Position numbers and translations under genes: made by a program. Positions 20,537 through 29,500 of a stretch of 64,000 bases of DNA are shown piece by piece. Within the stretch, counting starts at the first letter, position 1. Every line of letters begins with the position of its first letter. The stretch lies in contig NZ_JRAA01000002.1 of assembly GCF_000787395.1 (NCBI RefSeq), positions 372,001-436,000 of the forward strand, read 5' to 3'. The notes beneath the pieces were generated by a model that had not been told where the DNA came from, ran no database searches, and worked only from the letters and a program-made list of their open reading frames with translations. Source of the DNA: Solemya velum gill symbiont (GTDB lineage Bacteria; Pseudomonadota; Gammaproteobacteria; Chromatiales; Chromatiaceae).

Positions 20537-21136
20537 ATGAAAACACCTAATCGCAAATTTCTGTCTGTCGTTGCAGGCCTGGCACTGGGTATTGGAGCGA
20601 TTGGCACAGCCTCAGCCTGGTATTACGCCCCATCCTACTATGGCCCGCATGGACCCAATTCCCACAAGCAGGATCGTCAGGGCATGATGCGTGACCATGG
20701 CTGGGCAATGCGTGACCTTGCGGCGATTATCCAGGGCAGGAAACCATTTGATCGGCGTGAAGCAACAATGCTGGCACGTGAGATTGAAGCCGGAGCAGGT
20801 GAGAACCTCTGGCGTCTCTATTCACCCTCTTCCGTCGCTTCACCTGGCTCAAGAGCAGCACCATCAGTTTGGGGAAGCTTTGACAATTTCAAGGCCAATG
20901 CTGCAGCCATGAAAGAGAGCGCAGACAGGCTCGCAGATGCTTTGGAGAAGCGCCCGACAAGCGAAGACTACAAACAGGGTGTCTGGGTTCCCGAATACAG
21001 CTCTCCCTATGGGAACCGCTGGGGTGAGCGAGACGGAGGTATCATTAAGGAAGCACTTAACGAATACATGCGGCTCAATACAATCTGTAACGCCTGTCAC
21101 CAGGGATACCGTGGTTCCAGATGGCAGAGGTGGTAG
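20537..21136 (+). CDS. Exported cytochrome c'-type protein (C-terminal haem motif)
   Basis: The 199-residue protein has a signal peptide (about 1-27, ending ASA) and one haem-attachment motif CNACH at residues 184-188, close to the C-terminus as in cytochrome c'/c-556 four-helix proteins. The rest is helical and includes DHGWAMRDLAAIIQG and FKANAAAMKESADRLADALE, which fits that fold. Family members bind NO or act in periplasmic electron transfer; the role here is inferred only. Initiation is well supported by AGAGGAG-like purines (taagaggag) eight bases before the ATG. It is about 40 residues longer than usual because of an N-terminal Tyr/Pro/Gly-rich part. Confidence 0.85.
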   Translation: MKTPNRKFLSVVAGLALGIGAIGTASAWYYAPSYYGPHGPNSHKQDRQGMMRDHGWAMRDLAAIIQGRKPFDRREATMLAREIEAGAGENLWRLYSPSSVASPGSRAAPSVWGSFDNFKANAAAMKESADRLADALEKRPTSEDYKQGVWVPEYSSPYGNRWGERDGGIIKEALNEYMRLNTICNACHQGYRGSRWQRW

Positions 21137-21368
21137 AGACACAAGCGCGTAATTGTGAGGCCTCCTCATGACGAGACCTTACATCCGTTGCTAAAGCAAA
21201 CGGCTGATGATTGGCAGTTGTTCGTTAACCGGATTCCAGCAAAAGGCGTCCGGTATGAATTGCTGCACAACGATTAAAAGCAGTATATTATTTGAACAAA
21301 GTAGAAGGTCTCAGTGTCTCTTTACTATTATAGAAGGCACAACCAGACTCACTATTCACCAGGGGAAA

Positions 21369-21815
21369 ATGATGAACAAACAGATTTTCAGACCGACGGC
21401 CGTTGCATTGGCACTATCACTGGGGCTCACTGGCTGTATGACGCAGCAGGAATCAGGAACCTTGATTGGCGGCGTCCTCGGCGGCGTTGTTGGCTCGCAG
21501 GTTGGTGACGGAACCGGCAGAGATATCGCTATTGTAGCCGGCGCCCTGCTTGGCGCTTATATCGGAGGAGAAATCGGCAGGCAGATGGATGAGCAGGATC
21601 GCTATCGCATGAGAAATGCGCTGGAGAATAATTCAGCCAATGAGACTTCCAGCTGGCGAAATGATGACACCGGCAACCAATACGCGGTCACACCAACCTC
21701 CTCGTATGGCACTTGCAGGGAATATAAAACCGAGGCGATTATCGATGGCCGTAGTGAAACTGTTTACGGTACGGCCTGCCGTCAGTCAGATGGAACTTGG
21801 CGCGCTTCCAACTGA
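21369..21815 (+). CDS. Outer-membrane lipoprotein with glycine-zipper domain (17 kDa antigen/SlyB-like)
   Basis: Two ATGs (21369 and 21372) follow the ribosome site AGGGGAAA; the second is better spaced. The product of about 148 residues has a lipoprotein signal ending LGLTGC, then a Gly-rich double membrane-inserting segment (GTLIGGVLGGVVGSQVGDG and AGALLGAYIGGEIGRQMD) with GxxxG repeats. It ends in a small beta domain with CREYKTEAIIDG and a second Cys, resembling the rickettsial 17-kDa surface antigen family. It probably sits in the outer membrane and supports envelope integrity. A hairpin follows at 21875-21900. Confidence 0.85.
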   Translation: MMNKQIFRPTAVALALSLGLTGCMTQQESGTLIGGVLGGVVGSQVGDGTGRDIAIVAGALLGAYIGGEIGRQMDEQDRYRMRNALENNSANETSSWRNDDTGNQYAVTPTSSYGTCREYKTEAIIDGRSETVYGTACRQSDGTWRASN

Positions 21816-22150
21816 AGCTGAATGTTTTATCTGGCAAATTCAATACGCCGGATAACAGTAATTTGAAGAAAATGGCCCCTGGTGGCGATTCATCAGGGGC
21901 TGACTCTTATCGAAAGCCTTGTATAAATCAAAATAGTTATACATAAATGCTGTCGCTACCTTTCTACTGTTTGCCATCATTTCTGGTATAATCAAATTCA
22001 TATTCAGCCCTCTCTTAATTGTACTAAGCCATTCTTTTTCAAAGTAATTACAAGTACCAGGGAATATCTTGCGGACAAAGTGAAAACTGGTCTGCATGGG
22101 CTGAAAACAGACAACTGGCGACTTAATCAGGCATCGGGAAACAGACAGTT
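21816..22150 (+). other. Intergenic stretch with a hairpin and one possible small ORF
   Basis: These 335 bases hold a GC-rich inverted repeat (GCCCCTG at 21875 and CAGGGGC ending at 21900) without a T-run. They also hold a minus-strand 53-codon frame (21840-22001) with a plausible AGAGAGGG ribosome site. Nothing else was recognised. Confidence 0.4.
21840..22001 (-). CDS. Possible small protein (53 residues), unrecognised
   Basis: A minus-strand ATG at 22001 follows AGAGAGGG by eight bases and opens a 53-codon frame starting MNLIIPEMMANSRKV. The peptide has no signal, membrane segment or motif that I recognise. Support rests only on the ribosome-binding site, so it may be chance. It runs through the hairpin at 21875-21900. 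Confidence 0.2.
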   Translation of the reverse strand: MNLIIPEMMANSRKVATAFMYNYFDLYKAFDKSQPLMNRHQGPFSSNYCYPAY

Positions 22151-22702
22151 TTGGAAATAACGGAACAACAGGAAAAGCAACTTCGACAGGCGACGGAAGA
22201 CTTCAGCATCGCGATGGAGATACGTAACGCTATGACGATTCGTGTCGCCAAGCGTGTCACAGCTATTCTGCGCGTAGGAATGGTAAGTTTAAGTATCGTG
22301 ACCATTATTCTCCTCCTGATGTTGTATGCATTCACCTCCAAAATGGGCGCGATGATTGATGCCCTGGCAACAATGGACACTCAGTTCTCCTCTATGTCAG
22401 GAGATATGACGAAAATGCGCACGACAATGCATAACATGCAGCGCAACATTGCCCACGTCCCCGCCATCACCCAGGCAACCGTGGATATTAGTAACAGTGT
22501 AAGCAATATGAACGGTGAGGTGGGTGGTATGAATCTGACCATTGCCAGCCTTAACTACAAGGTTTACGGAATCACCAACCATGTCTCCAACATGAACCAG
22601 GAGTTCCGCTCAATTGACCCTGCAGTTCAGCAGATTGGCAGAGATGTCTATCGGGCAAATGGTCCTATGCGCCTGATGAATGACATGAATCCATTTGATT
22701 AA
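22151..22702 (+). CDS. Met-rich single-pass membrane protein of unknown function (paralogue 1)
   Basis: The 183-residue frame can only start at TTG 22151, because the in-frame stop at 22124 and the lack of earlier ATGs exclude alternatives; the first ATG (22214) lacks a ribosome site. A transmembrane helix covers about 41-63 (ILRVGMVSLSIVTIILLLMLYAF is split here by its position only). The remainder carries regularly spaced methionines and asparagines, such as MSGDMTKMRTTMHNMQ and VSNMNGEVGGMN. This pattern looks like a long coiled coil or stalk. The following gene encodes a clear paralogue and starts two bases after this stop. I do not recognise a named family. Confidence 0.75.
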   Translation: MEITEQQEKQLRQATEDFSIAMEIRNAMTIRVAKRVTAILRVGMVSLSIVTIILLLMLYAFTSKMGAMIDALATMDTQFSSMSGDMTKMRTTMHNMQRNIAHVPAITQATVDISNSVSNMNGEVGGMNLTIASLNYKVYGITNHVSNMNQEFRSIDPAVQQIGRDVYRANGPMRLMNDMNPFD

Positions 22703-22704
22703 TC

Positions 22705-23289
22705 ATGACTGAAGAAACAAACAGCCCGAAACAAGGCAATTCCCCACCAAATGCGATTGATATTATTGCGGATACCATGCTTGAGTTTCGCGAGGAGATG
22801 GAGTTCTTCAATAATGCCGGCACCAAGATCGCTGCACGAACACGGCTTATCATACGCGTGGGTTTTACCGCCCTGGCAATCTCATCAGTAGTGCTTATCT
22901 ACATGATCTACCTGATGGCGAATAACATGTCAGCCATGACGACTCACATGGTGGATATGTATAACAATTTCGGCTCTATGTCACAGGACATGCAGGCAAT
23001 AACAAAAACAGTCGACCTGATGGAAAATAATGTCTCCGGTGTTCCATTGATTGCCGAGTCGATGAACATGATTGATAACAACGTCATCACCATGAACGAG
23101 TCAGTTTCTGGTATGAATCAGAGTATCGCTGCAATTGATAACGACATGGTTGGAATCAATGTCAATATGCAGGAGATGACAGGAAGGCTCTCGAATATGA
23201 AGCATTCCGTCAACTCGATGAGTTATGATGTTCACGACATGTCCCAACCAATGACCAGTGGCCCATGGTCGGATTTCTGGCCCAAGTGA
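22705..23289 (+). CDS. Met-rich single-pass membrane protein of unknown function (paralogue 2)
   Basis: The 194-residue protein parallels the preceding one: a hydrophilic N-terminus, a membrane helix at about 52-72, then a periplasmic or cytoplasmic stalk rich in Met and Asn (MSAMTTHMVDMYNNFGSMSQDM, given here as landmarks near 75-98). Repeats of the type MNxSVSGMNxSI continue to the C-terminus. The order of segments and the RVG motif at the start of the membrane helix match paralogue 1. The spacing of two bases after the preceding stop implies translational coupling and perhaps a hetero-oligomer. Methionine-rich stalks could bind copper, but the motifs here are spaced as heptads rather than as MxxM copper sites. 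Confidence 0.78.
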   Translation: MTEETNSPKQGNSPPNAIDIIADTMLEFREEMEFFNNAGTKIAARTRLIIRVGFTALAISSVVLIYMIYLMANNMSAMTTHMVDMYNNFGSMSQDMQAITKTVDLMENNVSGVPLIAESMNMIDNNVITMNESVSGMNQSIAAIDNDMVGINVNMQEMTGRLSNMKHSVNSMSYDVHDMSQPMTSGPWSDFWPK

Positions 23290-23321
23290 CAGACCTGTAC
23301 GACCAAGAAGCAGAATAGCGC

Positions 23322-23756
23322 ATGAAATTAAATCCTAATCCAGAATTAAATGATGTCATCGAGGCAATCGAGGAGAACAATCGTCAGCACTCGAGCATCT
23401 GGTGGATAATTGTAATTGCAATTGGCGTACTGCTTGGAAGCGTGGCGAGCCATATTTCAATTGAAGCCTATTACAAGTGGCAGACAGAAAAGAGAGTTAA
23501 GGAATCTGCCATCATCATGCAAGAGAAGCTTGAAAAGGCGAGCCAGAAAGTTGCCGATCAAGTCAGGGTAACTGCTGAAGAAAAGAAGGAAGACAGAAAA
23601 AAACATCCTGAATATATTCAACTGAAACAGGTCTGTGAATTCTGGCAGCAACAGGTCAACATCCAAAACTCGCAGAAAAACAGGTCACTGCGAAACTCTG
23701 CATGCAGAGAGGCCGAAGCCTATCTAACCAAACCGCCGGAAGAGAAGAAACCTTAG
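23322..23756 (+). CDS. Small membrane-anchored coiled-coil protein, unrecognised
   Basis: The 144-residue protein has one transmembrane helix (about 26-46, starting IWWIIVIAIGVLLG). A strongly charged helical region (about 55-105, rich in Lys/Glu) follows, with a C-terminal part containing two cysteines (C110 in QVCEFW and C128 in NSACREA). It lies 32 bases after the second Met-rich paralogue and is probably the third gene of that unit. No family was recognised. Confidence 0.7.
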   Translation: MKLNPNPELNDVIEAIEENNRQHSSIWWIIVIAIGVLLGSVASHISIEAYYKWQTEKRVKESAIIMQEKLEKASQKVADQVRVTAEEKKEDRKKHPEYIQLKQVCEFWQQQVNIQNSQKNRSLRNSACREAEAYLTKPPEEKKP

Positions 23757-23822
23757 CATTCCAGCCACAGCCAGGCTTCTACTTGGTCTAAACTTAAATT
23801 GAGAGTTTAGGAGGAGCATGTC

Positions 23823-25223
23823 ATGTCAAAATTAACGTTTTACGGGGCAACAGAAGGCGTTACCGGTTCCTGTTATCTTCTCGAGAGCAAACATGCCAGG
23901 GTACTTCTCGAGTGTGGTCTGATTCAAGGCTCCCGTAAAACAGAGAAGACCAACAGGTCACCCTTCCCGTTTGAAATCCAGAATCTTGATGCCGTGGTTC
24001 TGTCACACGCCCATCTTGATCATTCAGGACGTTTCCCGAAGCTGGTAGCTGATGGCTACAAGGGTTCTGCCTATATGACGCGCCCTACCCGTGAACTACT
24101 TGAGATTCTGCACATGGATGCAGCATCACTGGGGGAACGTGATGCGGAATGGGAGAATAAACGCAGGCGTCGTGCAGGTAAAAAAGAGATTGAACCCATC
24201 TACACCATGGAAGATGTGCAAGTTGCCCTGCAACAGTGCAAAGGAGTTGCGTACGGACACAGGCAAACTATCGCACAGGGTATCGATGTCTGCTTTCGCG
24301 ATGCAGGTCATATCCTTGGCTCCGCCATCGTTGAGTTATTTGTCACCGAAGATAATGTAGAAAAGAAACTTGTCTTTACGGGTGACCTTGGCAACAGCTT
24401 TGCCGCTCTGTTACGTGACCCGGAACCTGTAGAGACAGCTGACATACTCATGATGGAGTCAACATATGGTGACCGCAACCATCGCTCCATGGAAGAGACA
24501 CTTCAGGAGTTTGAAGACATTATCGTTGAAGCATCACAGAATGGCGGAAATATTCTGATCCCCTCATTTGCTGTAGGTCGTACACAGGAGATTATTTTCA
24601 GGCTTGGCGAGCTCTATCAGAAGGGCTTACTCAAGCAACAGGCAGTCTTTCTTGATAGCCCGATGGCAATTGCCACTACAGAGGTTTATCACCGCTTCCA
24701 GAACGTATTCAATCATGAGGATGGTGCCTCTTTACGCCAGGGAGATAGCAGCAGCCTGCATTCATTACTGCCGGTATTGCGTTACTCTCGCTCGACCGAG
24801 GAGTCCATGGCACTGAATAGAATTGAAGCCGGTGCAATCATTATCGCCGGCAGTGGAATGTGTAATGGCGGCCGTATTCGTCACCATCTGAAACACAACA
24901 TCTGGAAACACAAATCGCATCTCATCATCGTCGGTTACCAGGCAATGGGTACACCGGGCCGTGCGCTGGTCGATGGTGCCAGCCATTTCAAAATGGGTAA
25001 AGAGAGAATCGCTGTCAACGGCAGGATCCATACACTTGGTGGATTTTCGGCACATGCTGGCCAGTCACAACTTGTCGACTGGATAAAGAATTTCCAGAAA
25101 CCTCATCCAAAGCTCTTCCTCGTGCATGGCGAAGCGGAAGCAAAAACCGCTTTAGAAAAGTGCCTTGCAAAGGACGGATGGAGTGCAAACATTCCCAAGT
25201 ATGGAGAAAGCGCTTCGTTCTAG
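23823..25223 (+). CDS. MBL-fold/beta-CASP RNA-processing exonuclease (CPSF-like)
   Basis: The 466-residue protein has the metallo-beta-lactamase zinc motif HAHLDH at residues 62-67, GDLGN with the metal-bridging Asp, and the beta-CASP part with MESTYGDR, PSFAVGRTQEI, AGSGMCNGGRI and GGFSAHAGQ near the C-terminus. It ends in the RNA-specificity domain (LVHGEAEA). This is the family of archaeal and bacterial CPSF-type RNases such as Ysh1-like proteins; it probably cleaves RNA in the cytoplasm. The ATG follows TAGGAGGAGC, a near-perfect ribosome site. Its stop codon forms part of the ribosome site for the next gene. Confidence 0.93.
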   Translation: MSKLTFYGATEGVTGSCYLLESKHARVLLECGLIQGSRKTEKTNRSPFPFEIQNLDAVVLSHAHLDHSGRFPKLVADGYKGSAYMTRPTRELLEILHMDAASLGERDAEWENKRRRRAGKKEIEPIYTMEDVQVALQQCKGVAYGHRQTIAQGIDVCFRDAGHILGSAIVELFVTEDNVEKKLVFTGDLGNSFAALLRDPEPVETADILMMESTYGDRNHRSMEETLQEFEDIIVEASQNGGNILIPSFAVGRTQEIIFRLGELYQKGLLKQQAVFLDSPMAIATTEVYHRFQNVFNHEDGASLRQGDSSSLHSLLPVLRYSRSTEESMALNRIEAGAIIIAGSGMCNGGRIRHHLKHNIWKHKSHLIIVGYQAMGTPGRALVDGASHFKMGKERIAVNGRIHTLGGFSAHAGQSQLVDWIKNFQKPHPKLFLVHGEAEAKTALEKCLAKDGWSANIPKYGESASF

Positions 25224-25234
25224 GAATAAAAGCC

Positions 25235-25630
25235 ATGCTCTATTCACTTGCCGCTGATAGCCTGCTTGTTGTGCACTTCCTGTTTATCTGTTTTGTCCTG
25301 CTCGGCGGTTTGCTGTTGATAAAGTGGCGCTGGATGATTTTTCTACATCTACCTGCCGCAACCTGGGGAGCACTGGTCGAATTTAACAGCTGGATCTGCC
25401 CGCTAACACCCTGGGAGAAGCAGCTTCGCAATGCCGCTGGTGAGGCCAGTTACGAAACGGGCTGTATCGAACATTACCTGATGCCGCTAATCTATCCCAC
25501 CAATCTCACCTATGACATGCAGATCGTACTTGGCAGTATCGTGATCATCGTCAACCTGCTTGTCTATACCTGGCTGGGCCTGCGTCAAACAGGCATCCGG
25601 GATAAGGGAGATGGTCCCGGAGTTGGTTGA
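25235..25630 (+). CDS. DUF2784-family small membrane protein
   Basis: I start at the ATG at 25235, preceded by TAGGA nine bases upstream, rather than at a GTG at 25160 that would overlap the RNase gene by 64 bases. The product of 131 residues has three hydrophobic helices and conserved features of DUF2784: LADSLLVVHFLFICFV-like first helix, WGALVEF.SW.CPLTP.E, and GCIEHYL. The function of this family is unknown. The coupling to the beta-CASP RNase gene is probably only co-transcription. Confidence 0.85.
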   Translation: MLYSLAADSLLVVHFLFICFVLLGGLLLIKWRWMIFLHLPAATWGALVEFNSWICPLTPWEKQLRNAAGEASYETGCIEHYLMPLIYPTNLTYDMQIVLGSIVIIVNLLVYTWLGLRQTGIRDKGDGPGVG

Positions 25631-25633
25631 TAA

Positions 25634-26275
25634 TCACTCAGGCGTAACAATAGTCAGACCGAACGAGAGCCAACTCTGCATTCCACCGCGATAATATTTG
25701 ATTTTGTGCTCCGGGTAACCGGCACGTAACAGCTTCTTGATAGCTGCTGAGGATTGACCACACCAGGGGCCATTACAGAAAAGAACAAGAGTTTTGGATA
25801 TATCATAATTCCAGATGCCTTCTGAAGATCTTTTCACGTTCAGAACATCTTCAAAATAGCGGACAAGCTGTTTCTTTTTTCCAAAATCTTTCCAGTGAAT
25901 ATTGATGGAGCCAGGAATTGTGCCGCGCTTTACAGCTTGCGCAGACCTTGTATCAACCAGCAAGACTGACTCGCCTCTCTCACGCTTCTCAAGATAATCC
26001 AGCACTTCCAGTTCACCGACAGTCTCAATTTGACGTGGTTGAAACGGATGCATCGGCTGAATTCTGCCACGCGCCGTGGAACGGAAAGCGTCGTCAATCT
26101 GGTGGCTACGATCCTGGTTACGCTTGATATCAACCTTCTTGCCGGCATGGGTGACAGTGACACTGAAACGATCCTTGGCAATCATCACGCGCTTGCCTTC
26201 ACTCTCCTCTGCAGAAACAACCATGGATAACAGTAGACCCAGGATGGAGAGAATGTACTTATATTTCGTGATCAT
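25634..26275 (-). CDS. Exported rhodanese-domain protein
   Basis: From the ATG at 26275 the product has 213 residues with a signal peptide (KYILSILGLLLSMVVSA). An in-frame ATG 26 codons earlier would mask it. The C-terminal rhodanese domain (about 90-210) has the DTR and GTIPGSINI segments and an active-site loop LFCNGPWCGQS, with the catalytic Cys followed by a second Cys four residues on. This loop is of the type found in periplasmic sulfurtransferase-like proteins. The first 90 residues are an unrecognised charged region. It is convergent with the DUF2784 gene, three bases apart. Substrate unknown; sulfur transfer or thiosulfate-related chemistry in the periplasm is plausible. Confidence 0.85.
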   Translation of the reverse strand: MITKYKYILSILGLLLSMVVSAEESEGKRVMIAKDRFSVTVTHAGKKVDIKRNQDRSHQIDDAFRSTARGRIQPMHPFQPRQIETVGELEVLDYLEKRERGESVLLVDTRSAQAVKRGTIPGSINIHWKDFGKKKQLVRYFEDVLNVKRSSEGIWNYDISKTLVLFCNGPWCGQSSAAIKKLLRAGYPEHKIKYYRGGMQSWLSFGLTIVTPE

Positions 26276-26575
26276 AACTCTATGCAGTTGAAACAGAAAA
26301 ACATTCAGGAACTCTATCACAGCAATGGAATTGGTTTTATTGCAAATATCCACACTATACCTGGTAGTTACTCTCTCACAGAAGAGCCCGGGTATTTTCT
26401 GGCCAGGTTTCGTAGATGCTTAATGATCTTCGAAGTCAGTACGTATGATAATGTGCTATAAGCATGTACATCATGTTGAAGGTATTTTGTTGGGCGATTC
26501 ACTACCAGCTACCCTGCCAGGTTCTCGCTATCGCCCTACTTTAAATTCGCGATGCAGATGTTGTTGGAGAAAATA

Positions 26576-29500
26576 ATGCAGACACCCAGAACAATGACTA
26601 TCGATGGCAACCAGGCTGTTGCCGAAATTGCGCACCTGACCAATGAAGTCATAGCAATTTACCCGATAACACCAGCCTCACCCATGGGGGAGTGGGCTGA
26701 TGAATGGTCATCGCGCAACAGGAAGAATTTATGGGGCAGCGTACCTCGCATTATCGAGATGCAGAGTGAAGGAGGTGCTGCCGGTGCAATTCATGGCGCC
26801 CTCCAAACCGGGGCACTAAGTACCACCTTTACTGCCTCACAGGGATTGTTACTGATGATCCCCAACATGTTCAAAATCGCCGGTGAACTCTCCCCTACCG
26901 TCATCCACGTCTCTGCACGCTCACTTGCAATCCATGCGCTCTCAATTTTTGGCGACCACAGTGATGTCATGTCCGCACGCTCGACCGGATTTGCTTTCCT
27001 GGCATCTGGCTGTCCGCAAGAAGCCATGGATATGGCCCTGATAGCACAGGCTGCAACACTGGAATCGCGCATCCCGATCGTGCATTTCTTTGATGGCTTC
27101 CGCACTTCCCATGAAGTCGCAAAAATCGAGGCCATTGATAAAGATGCCATCAGGCAACTGCTCAACCATGAACACATCATGGCGCATCGTCAGCGCGCCC
27201 TGTCACCAGAGCACCCCGTGATCAGGGGAACATCACAAAACCCGGATGTCTACTTCCAGGGACGTGAAACCGTCAACACCTATTACCAGGCCATGCCTGC
27301 TATTACACAGAAAGTCATGGATCAGTTCGCCGCCCTCACCGGCCGCGCTTACCACCTGTTCGACTATGTTGGTACTGACGATGCCGAGAAAGTAATTGTA
27401 CTGATGGGCTCTGGCGCTGAAACGGCCGAGGAAACGGTTAACTACCTCAATGCACAGGGTGAGAAGGTCGGCATGATCAAGGTGCGCCTGTACCGCCCCT
27501 TCGATGCAACTGCTTTGATCGATGCACTACCATCGACAACACAGTCCGTCGCGGTGCTTGATCGCACCAAGGAACCGGGAGCGGATGGAGAGCCACTCTA
27601 CAAGGATATTGTCACGGCATTGGCGCAACACCACGCCCGCCAGATGCCCACGATCATCGGCGGGCGTTACGGCCTCTCCTCCAAGGAGTTCACCCCCGGT
27701 ATGGTCAAGGCAGTATTTGATGAACTGGGCAAACCACAACCGAAAAACCAATTCACGATCGGCATTCTTGACGATGTCACGCACACCAGCCTGGAATGGA
27801 ATGAAAACTACCGTACCGATGCCTGCAAGGAGATGTTCCAGGCTGTTTTTTACGGTCTTGGCAGCGATGGCACAGTCAGTGCCAACAAGAACAGCATCAA
27901 GATTATCGGAGAAACTACCGAAAAATACGCGCAGGGCTATTTTGAATATGACTCGAAGAAGTCAGGTGCAGTTACCGTCTCGCATATCCGCTTTGGTGAC
28001 AAACCGATTCAATCCTCTTACCTGATCGGTGAAGGCGATGCCAATTTTGTCGCCTGCCATCAGCCGGTGTTTCTCGCGCGCTACCCGATGCTCGACAAGG
28101 CAGCCAACAATGCTGTCTTCCTCCTGAACACGCCATTACCTCCTGATGAGGTCTGGCAGAGCCTGCCAGGGAAGATGCAGCAGCAAATTATCGACAAGAA
28201 GATTCGATTGTTTTGTATTGATGCCTACAAGATTGCCGAGATCAGCGGCATGGGCAAACGTATCAACACCATCATGCAGACCTGCTTCTTCTCGATTTCA
28301 GGTGTATTGCCGGGTGATGTCGCAATCAAGGCGATTAAAGATGCCGTTGAGAATACCTACGGCAGAAAGGGCAAGCGCCTTATCGAGGTCAACTTCAAAG
28401 CGATTGATGAGACCCTTGCGAACCTGCATGAAGTCGATACCCCCAATCAGACAGAAGCCACATTCGAGCTGGTTGAAACTGTTCCTGACAGTGCACCAGA
28501 GTTTGTCCAACAAGTTACAGGAGAAATCATCGCTGGACGCGGTGACCAGATCCCGGTCAGCCAGTTCCCGGTTGACGGCACCTACCCTCTTGGGACAGCG
28601 GCCTTTGAAAAGCGCAATATCGCACATGAGATTCCGGTTCTGGATGAAAACCTCTGCAGCCAGTGCGGCAAATGCCCGCTTGTTTGCCCGCATGGTGTCA
28701 TTCGCAGCAAGGTCTTTGATGAAAAGTTGTTAGACAAGGCACCACAAAGCTTTAAGTCCATGCCAATCAAGGGCAAGGACTTCGCCACTGAAATGCACAT
28801 GACTTACCAGGTTGCACCCGAGGACTGTACCGGGTGTGGATTGTGTGTCGAAATTTGTCCGATCCATGACAAAGCCAATGCCAGTCACAAGGCGATTAAC
28901 ATGGTGCCCTACACCGCCGAGCTGCGCGAACAGGAGAGAGTCAACTGGGACTATTTCCTCACCCTGCCGGAATATGATCGCACCATGATCAAAACAAATA
29001 CCATCAAGGGTTCACAGATACTACAGCCGTTATTCGAATTCTCCGGCGCCTGTGTCGGCTGTGGTGAAACACCTTATGTGAAACTGGCAAGCCAGCTGTT
29101 TGGTGACCGCATGCTAGTTGCCAATGCGACCGGCTGCTCATCCATCTATGGCGGCAACCTGCCAACAACACCCTGGACAACAAACAGCGAAGGCCGCGGT
29201 ACCGCCTGGTCGAACTCACTCTTCGAAGACAACGCAGAGTTCGGCCTTGGCATGCGACTGGCGATTGACAAGCAGAAGGAGTATGCACGCGAACTCCTGA
29301 ATGAGATGAAATCGGATATTGGTGATGAACTGGTCGAGCAGCTGCTTGATGCCGATGAATCATCCGAAAGCGGCATTAAACAGCAGCGTGAGCGCATCGA
29401 TGCGTTGCGTGACAAGCTAAAACAGATGGATTCACCAGCTGCACATGACCTTGAGAGTGTCGCAGAAAATCTTGCCCGTAAAAGTGTATGGATCATGGGT

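Noticed and set aside
27522-28025. Plus-strand frame inside nifJ
   Set aside because: It is a shadow frame of PFOR with Arg/Ser-rich composition.
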